64,000 bases of DNA from assembly GCF_000764305.2 (NCBI RefSeq), contig NW_025943947.1, positions 248,001-312,000 on the forward strand, read 5' to 3'. A program made the position numbers and the translations under genes. The stretch's first letter is position 1. The number at the start of each line of letters is the position of its first letter. The notes below the pieces were generated by a model. The model saw nothing but the letters and a program-made list of their open reading frames with translations. It made no database searches and had not been told where the DNA came from. Below, piece by piece: positions 12,701 to 24,700 of the stretch. Source of the stretch: Hyalella azteca. Its lineage: Eukaryota; Arthropoda; Malacostraca; Amphipoda; Hyalellidae.

Positions 12701-15700
12701 TGCCTCGGAGTCTTGGTACATACACTGACTGTTAGTGATTAAATAATAATAATAATGCAATCATTTTAGAGCACGTAATAATGGTTACTATCGATTGAAT
12801 AAATGTGAAATATGTATTTTACGGTGATTAAATTTAGAATGGGAAAGAAAATATTAATTTTTTCCTGTTCCATTTGAAAATATGTAAATATTGAAAATAA
12901 TATGTAAAATATGTAAATAAATTGATCAGTACAAGCTTTCCTTTTTCGTCCCGCCACTTGCGAATGACAGCTAGTGAGATAAAGAAAATACCAGCCTATT
13001 CTATTCATGCGATAACTACTACATGGAATGAAAACTTTTATTCGTCCCAACAATATACTTCAAATTAATTTTCTCATATTCCAGATTACACCAGCATGAC
13101 TCGAATCACTCCTTCATATTCCAAATTACACCTGCATGTCTCGAATTACCTTTTTATACCACAGACCACTCCTGTAAACTAAAAGATGCACTTATATTCT
13201 GAGGTCCCTGCGTTTCAATTTACAAAAAAAAATTATTTCAGGGGATAAGGCGTAATTTTTCGTAGCGTTGCTTCAATTGCTTCTAACATCAGACCGTACG
13301 GAAGAATTTGTTTGCTTGTCAATCTCTATGAGGGCGAAGCTTCGTTTCGAAATTTGCTTGAAAAATTGATTTATTGTTTTTGTGCTATTGGTGCTTCTTA
13401 ATATTGTGTCCCTGCTGTTGTCGCTAGGGCTGTACTTTGAAAAGTGTTACTGAACCACAGCACAGAGTGTGTTATTGAGAACTGTGAGCAATAGCTGCTA
13501 TTTATGCGAACTATTGGCTGCTGGTACTGCGAACTATTGGCTGCTGGTACTGCGAACAATTGGCTGCTGGTACTGCGAACAATTGGCTGCTGGTACTGCG
13601 AACAATTGGCTGCTGGTACTGTGAAAAATTGGCTGCTGGTACTGCGAACTATTGGCTGCTGGTATTGGCTGGTGTTAGTTCCAGTGTGTCTGGTAGTGCT
13701 TCTGCTCGTGCTGGTAATTTTAATTATGTTGGTTCTAAGACGGACATTGTATAATGCATAGGTTATTTCAACTAGCCGAATTTACGCTTACGAGAATGAC
13801 ATTATTTAGAAATTCGTAAACGTTTGAGAACAAGGTCGTTGACAAGTTTTTCGGATAAATGGCAAAGCAGAATTCAACAATTTGCTCATAATTAAAACTG
13901 CAAAAACAAATGAACCTCAGACAGCTCATTCCCATCAATGAACTTGAAAATGCAGGTGCAAAGAAGAATCAGAAAGCAAATAGCCTGTTCTAAAGTAGCA
14001 GGTAACAATTTTAAAAGAATACTCTAAATTATTGTTTAGTCTGTATCTATTTTTAGGACGAACACAATAAGAGTAAACCGTTCGTGTCACCACGTTTGTC
14101 ACAAAAAGAGGTATTGCCTCAGCAACGATGAGCATGTAAGCTGCTGGAATTTTAGTGAATTGTCGTGAATGTGACTGAAGCTTCAACTATAAGCCTTCAC
14201 CGTCAAAAATGTAGTAATTTATTTGTTCAATTCTTTTTACTATCGTGCCGAAATGATAATTTTGTACATCCCGTAACCGAAACACAAAGCTACTTATATT
14301 TTCTGATCAGAATTGGCGGATTACATTTTGTATACTTTTTATTGTGGCAACTATTTTAGAAAGATGTAGCAATTTCAAGTTACTTGCGTCTTTATTAATA
14401 CTTTATTTAAAACAGAATATATAACCACATACTATTTTTATTTCTATTCTAAAAATAATTTTAGGCTAGATATATGATTGCGTTTAAAAAGCTGCCAATA
14501 ACATGTAATCAGCATAGGCACACCGATAAGATACTCTCTGTGAACGCAATATTAACGGAACGGAACTTGACTGAAGGAAATGGCAAATACATACATACCG
14601 TTCTTTACGTCAGCATAATTACCTCTGCAAATAATAATTACCCTGTATTTTTAGACCGCTGACATATAATTTCCCCCCCCCCCCCCAAACGAAAAAAACG
14701 GCGAAATCCCAAACACCAAGTGAATAAAAGTGTCTACACCGAGTAAATAATAGATATACGATATGCATCAAGCAAATAAAACATAATAAGCACCAAATAA
14801 TAAGAGTCTCTAAAACAAAGATCTCTGCATTACGTGATAATTCAGGTCGCCGAGAAAAGAACCGCATCGACGACATCAAAACGATCTCACCGACAACTCA
14901 GATCGACAGCTTGTCAAGCTCTCGGAACAAATGCATAGAGCAATCGAGCTTTTATTCCAGCATCGATAATCGATGGAACAATTATGAATTTAATTACTAA
15001 GCTCCTTCTCATCCGCCCAGTCTCGCTACCCGCCGAGGAAGGAAAAGGGAACAGCATCGCTCTTGCAAAAATATGAAATTCCTGCGTCAAGAAAAGAATG
15101 TCATTATGAAGCAGCTCGCCAAGTTATTCCACGCTCAGCGAGAGACAATTTATGCAACTTGCGTCGTATTCGCAATGGCCGCATCTGCCTGACTCTTGAG
15201 ATCAAAAATTATTTAATGCTAATAATAAGAAGCGTTGGGCGGATCTAAGACTGCTAATTACTTTGGAAATTAATGATCTGCTCATGTGGAGATGAATAGA
15301 CGCAACAAAAATTGGGGAAACGGCGTAAACAGATTTAATTTTGGTATTTTTCCAGGTGTGAGATACGTTGTCTAGTTGCAGTATAACTGACAACATTTAG
15401 GCAATTTTTTCTATTTCTGACCTTAGTAGTTCACATAAATATACAGAAATAATGTTTTAACTCCTTTTATTATTTTTTACCTCATTTACAAACGGTTCAC
15501 TCTGGCATATGTCTATTGTTTAACGTTGCTACGCATAAGAAATCAACATAATTAGTCACAGGCTCAGCTCTACAGATGCCATGCGAGCCTGCATGAGAAG
15601 AAAATCCAGAATAAATCCTCAAGGTTATATTAAATCCGTTCGCCGATTTCCTTAATCTGGCCTTCATTTTGTAGTTAGACACTGATACTCCTTAATTCTG

Positions 15701-18700
15701 GCCTTTATTTTGTCCTTGGACACTTATACTCCTTAATTCTGGCCTTTATTTCGTCCTTGGACACTTATACTCCTTAATTCTGGCCTTTATTTCGTCCTTG
15801 GACAGCTTTCCACAATTAAAGGATTAATGTTCACATGTCGGATAGTATCACCAAATATTAAGGTGAATCAGAGGATTCTATCTCTAATCTAACGTGATAA
15901 TTTAGAATTGATCTATAGTATAGTATAGTATAGTATTGTATAGTATAGTATAGTATAGTATAGTATAGTATAGTATAGTATAGTATAGTATAGTATAGTA
16001 TAGTATAGTATAGTATAGTATAGTATAGTATAGTATAGTATAGTATAGTATGGTATAGTATAGTATCTTCGGCATTGAAGAATAGGCCTGGATAGGCCTG
16101 TCGCCGATTCTTGTACTTTTCTTGGCTAGACTGGCCTTTTGATCAAATCTTTTCAACTGACGGTAGATTTAAAATTGCTTCTAGATTTCAGTTGTTCCGT
16201 AGGATACGAGGCATTTCAATACTAAACATTTGCTCCTGCAAGGCCTTCTCTGGTCTGTTCTTGAACGCGTTCATACTTGGAGCGCCAACGATGTCATCGG
16301 GGAGGCTGTTCCACGTGTCAGTGACTCGAAGCGAGAAGAAATGTTGTCTCGTGGATAAGTTGCAGCGCAGTTTTTTTAGTTTATAGCTGTGGCCCCTGGT
16401 GTTGGTTCTTGTTTCAAATTCTAGTAATCCTTCGGGGACCTTGTATAAGCCATGAGTATACTTGTATACTTCAATGAGGTCCCCACGCAGGTGGGCATGC
16501 GTAGGATTCATAGGGGTGGGCATGCGTAGTATTTTAGTTTGATGACTCCTAAAATAAAACACCGAACAATAAATACGTTACAATGATTATTATCGGTATG
16601 AATTCTTTCTGTTAGATGGATATAATGAATGTAACGTTTTCGTAGCTTCACCCAGAAGACCTGGTTCTTAATTATATCTAAAGATGCATGAAGAAATGCT
16701 GCTCTTCACTGTGTGCTGTACAGCGTCCCTTCCTCCCTACATTGGATTATTAACCTTTTGCTTATTCCTACAAAATAGTTCACATTAGGCACTGCAATTA
16801 TAATAATTGTCTCGCAACCTCAGACAACAATCAAGCTTAAAATGTCAAGACAATAATTCTGGCCGTCTCTGTGTACATCATACGTGTAGTGTGAGTGCAT
16901 GGGATATTGTATATTGTTCATTGTGAATGATGGTCACACTGATTGCGTATTCTGAAGGCAAATTATAATTATTGAAAATTGTGTTTTGTGAGCGCAACTG
17001 ACATTGATTTTTTATGGTGAAGTGAGTGCAGGTGAAATTGCTTTTTTTATTGTGTATTAGGAATGCAGATGATATTGATTTTTTTTTTGTAATGTGAGTG
17101 CAGGTGATATTGATTTTTATTATGTATTGGGATTGCAGATGATATTGATTGTTTATTTTGTAATGTGGTTGCAGATGATATTGATTGTTTATTTGTAATG
17201 TGATTGCAGATGATATTGATTGTTTATTTTGTAATGTGATTGCAGATGATATTGATTGTTTATTTTGTAATGTGGTTGCAGATGATATTGATTGTTTATT
17301 TATAATGTGATTGCAGATGATATTGATTGTTTATTTTGTAATGTGATTGCAGATGATATTGATTGTCTATCTTGTAATGTGATTGCAGATGATATTGATT
17401 GTCTATCTTGTAATGTGATTGCAGATGATATTGATTGTTTATCTTGTAATGTGGGTGCAGGTGACATTGAACGACTCCAGAAGTTCTGGTTGCACGGCGC
17501 CTGCCGCCCCAAGAAATCCTACAAGAGAGCGTCTGAACCTCTGGCGCTGGAACAGTTCCTGAGCGCCTACCTGCTGCTGCTGTCGGGCGTGGTGCTCGCG
17601 CTGCTGCTGCTCGTCCTCGAACATGTCTACTTCAAGTATCTCAGGAAGCATCTCGCTAAGAAGGACTCGGGGGGCTGTTGCGCCCTTATCAGCCTTGTGA
17701 GTCTCGGCATATATTGTGATAGAAAACATTAGTCGTAATCATTTTGTTACCAAAATTGAGTCTTGACATATATTGCGTTATAAACACTAAGTCTTGGCGT
17801 ATATTGTGTTATAAATCGTAAGTCATGTCATACGAGTAAGTTGTGTTACATATAGTGAGTTATTTTTTACTCGTATATTATGTTATAAATCACAGGTCGT
17901 GTTATAAATTGCTCTTCAATTCTCTCTCCCAGACAAATTTATCTATAACTTATTTCCAACAAGTGCTCGCCAAATCAACATGAATAATTACCTGGAGCAT
18001 CACAATGAACAAAATTGTCCGTCACATCACAACGAAAACTCACCTGAACATAACCACGAACACTAGCTTGTAACATTCCCTAAACAATTTCCAGTAGCAT
18101 ATCATTGAACAATTATCCCTAACATCTCCCTGAACAATTGCCCGTAAACCAACCCTTACCTGCACTATCCCTGAATGATCCACCCTCCCTCCCCCCATGT
18201 TGCAGAGTATGGGCAAGTCTCTGTCATTCCGAGGCGCTGTGTTCGAAGCAACGGACAAGCTGCGCCGCCACCGCTGCCGCGATCCGCTCTGCCAGACGCA
18301 TATGCTCCGGGTCAAGTATGAGCTCGACAGAGCACGTTTCAAAATACGACAACTGGAAAAAGAACTTGAGTCCCACGGAGTAAAACCCAGTCGAAAGTTC
18401 GCTACGAGGTAACGTGTTTTGCATTTGTTGTTACGTGTTATCTTGAGCCTTTTTAATGCTTAAGATTATCTCGTGTGACTCGTCTCGCAGCTCCATGGTG
18501 AGCAGTTCGATGTTTTGTGATCTGTTGGTGAAGCACCTTCTCTTAAGTGTATATGTTCTGCACGCTTCCGTCAATGAATGTTTACTAAAGAGCCTCATCG
18601 TACAGTTTTTCTGTTCTCATGGCATGTATATTCCGAGTTTGTTGGAATTCTGGTAATTCGTACAACGATATTCTAGGAGAGTGACGATTTACCTCTGAAT

Positions 18701-21700
18701 CAGTTTTCTGTATAACTATAACTCACCGTCAGAAGTTGTACGACTAAATCTCATAAATATTTCACTACTCTAAAGGATCCTGCCTGTGCAGGTAAAAAAA
18801 TTTAGTTTACTTAAACGTAAGAGAGATTATCGTTACGTTACGTGTATTTGTTTTCTGAAACCCTACAGCTCCTTGCTTTATCTTCAAAACACTAATAACC
18901 GATGCTAGACTGATTCCCAGTTCATCTATCTGATTTATTTTCGGCTACCAATACTTACACATCGAAAATTTTACAGTTGTTTCGTTTACCTCGGTGCACA
19001 AAAAGAATGAACGTGGGGAACAATGCCTTTGATACATTTTACAAATGGAATGACAATAAATTTTCATCAGCTTTTTGTAGATTTAATATAGTTATGGTCA
19101 CGGCGACATTTTTAATGATAATTATCCTCCTTTTGTGTTCTCCTAGCACGTAAAATATATTATCTGAACTTTGCAACTTACCTTATATTCGTGTCATTTA
19201 AATAATTACACCTATTGTTCATGTCATGTCTAAACCGAGAAAAAAATTTTCAGTCTTGCCCTTTTGCTCTATAGAAATATTTACGCTAAAACTTCGAGCA
19301 TTGACCATAATTGCTCCGAATTCACTTCTCAAAAATTACTGAAAAACTCGCTGGCATTTCAATCATATTTTTTATAGCGTCGAAAATTCGGATTCGCAAC
19401 TTCCAAAATTTTCCAAAATTTTACCGGTCGTGCATTTTTAACGTTATCATGAAAATTGATAAATTTTCTGGCTTTTTATAATTCAAAAGCTAGTTACGAA
19501 AGAAGCCTATCCCCTCGTAGAAGCAACTTTGACATTAACCGTTTTGCGCGCGTTGAAGTCAATTAAGAAGAAAATTTGACAGAACTTTCTGACTAGTTTT
19601 AAAAATTAATGAATGCAAAGCTTGAGATTTAGAAAACATCCGTCAGTGGCTGATTGCCGGATCGCAGGAGCCGTAAAGCGGCCCTAACAAGCATATCTCT
19701 GCGCAGCAAATCCTGCTGAGCTCACTAATGGTGCGCGTCACAACTTCTGGACCAGCAGCCTTATTTACGGTGCCTGAGCCACAGTCTGCAAGACACGAGC
19801 CGTTCGTTGCAGCTCTTGTTCCTAAGCCGGAGCACTGCAAATAATTATTCGCAATAATAACTATTATCTGCCTTTGGGAATCTGAGGCCTGTATCCTGCA
19901 TCTATGGTGTTCTGTAGCTAGCTAACTGCAAGTAATCCCAGGCAGCGAACTGCGACTAATATTACAGGCAACCGCTGCTCTACATTTGATGACCTGCATC
20001 CTTATCTCCGTAGAAGTTTATCCGTTGCTGCAAATTTTAAGTACACATACTCCAAAGTCGTGCAGTTGGATCACTTATTAAAGTTTCGAGATCATTTTAG
20101 TAACGGAGAAAATTCCTAACTGCAATAAAAATTCAATTCAATCGGATCTCCAATTCAATTCAATTGAAAGTTCAATTCCATCCCATTGCCAGTCATCGAA
20201 ATTTTCACTTCACCCTTACTTAGTCACCATGTGCAGCAGAAGTGATTTGGCCGGTAATAGCTTCTCTCCGTTATTTTTACGAGCCACAGACATGATCCCA
20301 ATGAGATTCCACGGACATTCATCTCCATAATCCTCTTCACCGCCGCATTTTTTGTAAAGTCAAAAAAGCTCCTGCAGAATATCTTGAATAAATTCTAGAT
20401 GCAATCAGTTTGAGAGCCTTCACAGCCGCTTTACTGCCGTGAAGGCATTGCTCAAGCTGTTTACCTGAACAGCAGTGCTTGATAATCAGCTGCTGCAGTG
20501 AACTTGTCCAATGGCCCTCCAATATACTGCATCACCCTGACGAATTTATTTACAACAATAGACGCTCGCTGCAATTGCGAATGGATTATTCCGATAATTC
20601 AAATTTGCATTTCCGGCAAAACACATGTAAATTTCTCCATGGCGTTGATGGAAAGATATTTCTGCCAAATGCATACTATTATTAGAAACTACTTCCTATC
20701 AAATAAACAGTCAAAAGGCTGTCAACGGAACATTTTCTTATTTAATTTTCAGTTCCTGAAGTTTTTCAACGATTGCAGGTGAATTTCAGCTAACCAATTC
20801 TGAAATTATTCAAGTGGATAATCATTCCACGAGAACTGCACTCAATTCCTAGCGCTTAATTAAGTGAGTTTCATCGAAATCATCTCCGCGAAATTAACTT
20901 GAAATAAAACCTGAACATCAGTTTGACAAACGTCCTTTTGAGGCAAGACAAGGTAAGGTTACGAGCGCCTGAGCTAATCTTGAAAGTGCTCTCAAGCTCT
21001 TACAGTTCCAATTTACTACAATGTTTTCATAACATTTTTTGCGGGTCTGCTCATTTCATTTCAACATGAGGCAATTCAATTGTGATAAAATTAATTCCCT
21101 ACTGGTCCTTTTATTCCGCCAATTCGGCATTTTATAATTCCGATTAAATATTGTACGTAATTGGAAAATTAACAAATCTATTTACTATAGTCCCAGTCTG
21201 TTGGCACTTTGTAAGTGGTTTCAGTTTGATTAGCGTGAACTCAAACATCATTTCGAAATTCATCACCTGGCACTGGAATTTTGGTTTTCATGATATTAAA
21301 ATATAAAATATGGCGCTATTACTTCAACCTAGTTGTATCTACGTATTAAAGTTGAAGATAAAAACGAGTAGTAATTTTCTAATTACTTCATTGGATGACT
21401 TATAGTTACAAATTCGAGTTTATGCTGCGAGCTGTGAGAAAAAAGTTAATTATAGATATCTCAAACCAGAATATTATAGCATAGTAATGTAAAAAGATCT
21501 TTAGTTTACTAAAATCCACTCCTAAATTAAGCAAATATGTCTGTTTCTCGCGAAAGAGACACCATTAATAATTATTACTCCTGTAGCTGCGTAAGCCAAA
21601 AATTCTAATAAGGTAAAAATAAACAGTGCATACATGAGAACTGTGAATATTTATGGTGATTGAAGATTCAGTTGCGTCTCAGGTATGGCACTTGTTACAT

Positions 21701-24700
21701 TATAGCCTCCAAATTTAGAAGTAATGATTTTCCTATTGCAAGCACAGGCTTAATTGTAAGGGTCATCTGATGCAGGAATATCGGCAGTGTCGAGACGCTC
21801 TCCTATACTATTATGCCGGTCAAATATGATAACCTTATTTGAGTGTTTCTTGTCATTTTTCTCCAAGAAGTCGTGTGTAAATTAATTTAATCTAAGAGAC
21901 GATTTTTTTAACTTTGAAACGATAGTAAAATGGGATTTCCATGTTCTATGTAAATTGTGGGTTCAAGCTGGACTTTTTTGATTGTGTATTTAAAAGCTTT
22001 TCACTAATAACGGTTGCTTGGAGAACAGGAATAACGGAAATAGTGATAATCGATTGCGAAATTGCGGTAACGTCTGGCTTATGTAGGAGTTGATAAACCC
22101 ATTCTATGGTCTACAATCAAACTATATGAAAAAGCCTTTATGTATTCCGATAACATCTATGCAACATACCCATATTAAAATTCGCTCATCTCTATAGGCA
22201 CGAATTTCAAACAATGCGACACACCCTTTGTAGCTGATCGCTCAATGAACATCGATGAAAACAAGGCTATGTGGAACCACAACGTTTGACCAATGATTTA
22301 ACAATGAAATTCCAACATTTGGAAAAATAAAAACGCTGAATGATTGTTGATTGAATGATGATGATTGAAATATAAAAATTAGAAGTACAACATTAAATTG
22401 AGAAAACGCTATGTGCTACAGTTGCTTTTATCCATTACGCAATTTCGCAAGTCGAGCACGCAATTTTTTACATATACTGTCATTTCTACTATGCTGAACA
22501 GGATTATCGTTATTAATATCGAAGAAGGGAAAACCTAAGTCACAGACTGTCTGGCTGAGACACATTTGAGATGATTAAAAGCCTCGGCGTTCAAGTAAAA
22601 TCGATATTTTACGGAGGTGCTATATGTTATACAATTAATTTTGCAACACTTCCTATTAAAACATAAAAATTGGCACAGTATGAAGTGATAATAGCCGCGT
22701 AATTAACAGTCTTACTTTCACTTAAATATGCAGGCTTCTAAATACTGCTTTAATGTGATATTCAAACTTTAAATATAATACAATCATTAAAATGTTTATA
22801 CATTTTTTATAATTTTTTATTAAACCTATGCATTTTTTGCCAATGTTTGTTCTCAGAGAGGCCTGAACAGAATATAATAATGCAGAAATAGCAACAATAG
22901 ATAAATGCAAAATTATGACTCAAAGTGCACGAATAGCTATTTACCCAAAAATAAAAGCCGAAGTTATGAAGCTAATATAATCTAAATAGCCTCGGGAAGT
23001 ACATTTGTTTCCAGAAGATTCCCAGATTCCGAGAGAGAAATGCCATGTAAATCACTAGGCTTTTCTTGCCGTTCAATTCGGATGGTGCCTTTTCTTCCTG
23101 AGCTGCGGCTCCGGCAGCGCGCGTGAGCGATGGCAGCGTGGGCCGCTGTCGTATTTCTTGTGGCGAAGAGCGTTGCGTTTTTAGAGAAAACCTGGCAAGT
23201 TGATGTCCTCGAGATAACGGCCACAGATATTTGAAAATTTTCAGGGATTTCCGCTCAATCCATCGCATTAAAACATCGTCTGAATAAGGCCATGCAAACT
23301 GCTCGGGTGTTTATATTAGTGTTTAATATGAGAAATGCTGATTTCTTGCCGGTTAGAAAATGCGGAAGAGATAATTTTATGAGTAAGATGTAACTTTCAT
23401 AATTTAATCATAAGACTCTCGTCGAATTTAATTATGCTCGAACTATTTAACATTTATACACATATTAACTTTCGTGCATTTTGGTGCATCGTTATTCAAT
23501 CATGGATCAGTCCCGGGCTGGCTGCAATAAACAAATTGGCCTCTGATGTGAACAGTAACTGCAGATGGTGCAACAGAATTGTGCACCATCCAACATTTCG
23601 ATCACTGTTCGACTGCCTTTTTCATGACCGAGAAAGCAGCGCCTGTATATTTACAATATACATGTCTCATACTTTCCCTTTTCTAGTTTTGGAGTTAATT
23701 TTTTCTATAAACAGACTCTGATTCATCATAGCGAGCGTACGTACTCTCTCGTACCCTCTGCGTACGAGTACTTGCCCTCTCTCTGGCTGCGTAGTACCAC
23801 CTGCCACTGTGCCGCAGTAACGCGTTTTATTAAAGGTTCAGTGCCGTCATTGTCGCTGCCGTAGAACAAAGTTTAGGCCTAATCCCTGCCGATGACAGCA
23901 ACTAACGGTGCTTCTTCTCCATTGTTATTGCTACTTGGCAGTAAAACGAATCCCGCCTCATTCAGAGGTCAGGTTTTAATGCCTCGAAAATTCAAGGCAA
24001 CTTCATCGTTAAAATGAATTCAGCTGCTGAAATTCGGAATTCCAACGCAGTGTCACTCAATAAAATAATTCGGTAAGAATGAGAAACTTTTTTAAGATGG
24101 TGGGGTATACCCTAAAGTTTTCGGATTTGGCTTTTCCGGTTTTTAGTCTCATCTTAAAGCTGACATTCTACCCTATCCAACGGTACCATTACCATCTCTG
24201 TACGTTGATTTATGCGTTCACGACAGATCATGAAAGGGGGGGTTGGTGGGGGAGTTCTTTAACAAATAAGATAGGAGGTAATTCGCTGCCCAGCACTTTA
24301 AATACAGCGTCTGCTTGAGATGCAGCTCAGTAATCCGCCTGGCGTCGTATGAGGAGGTGTCCATGCAGTCGCTCCCACCATCCTTGACTGGAATCAAGCT
24401 CCAATAACGTTTAGTTTTGTATACTTGCTACATTGAGTGCCTATTGCGATACGCGCGGGACTTTGTCGCGCTCTACTGAAAGTTTTAACTAATTGTCACT
24501 GCAAACCTATCTCCTCCTACATTTTTGAAGCTACAGCGATGAGACATATGCCATTCGATTTTTAAAGACCATACCTATAGAGTAACGAAGCTCTTTTTTA
24601 GATTTGTGAATTTTTTGAATTTAGAATGGGGGGAGGGGGTAAAATCTGAAGAAAATGAGAAGAAAACGGGAAAATGCATGTAAAAAAACTAAGGCAAAAA

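Larger units (their letters stand above)
5544..17460 (+). other. Nmdar2 intron 2 (11.9 kb)
   Basis: Donor GTGGGT, acceptor TGCAG. No supported exon. 5544-9640 shows only AT-rich unique-looking sequence. From 9650 on there are remnants of LINE, Penelope-like and Tc1-like elements and several tandem arrays, listed separately. Confidence 0.8.

Noticed and set aside
13504..13761. Trp/Leu-rich repeat peptide
   Set aside because: Product of the 23-bp array read in rotating frames.
17022..17460. CRISPR-like array
   Set aside because: Units are contiguous without unique spacers, inside a eukaryotic intron.
23103..23122. 20-bp GC-rich micro-exon with good acceptor and GTGAGC donor in intron 4
   Set aside because: It would enter in phase 2 and leave in phase 1, breaking the frame with exon E.
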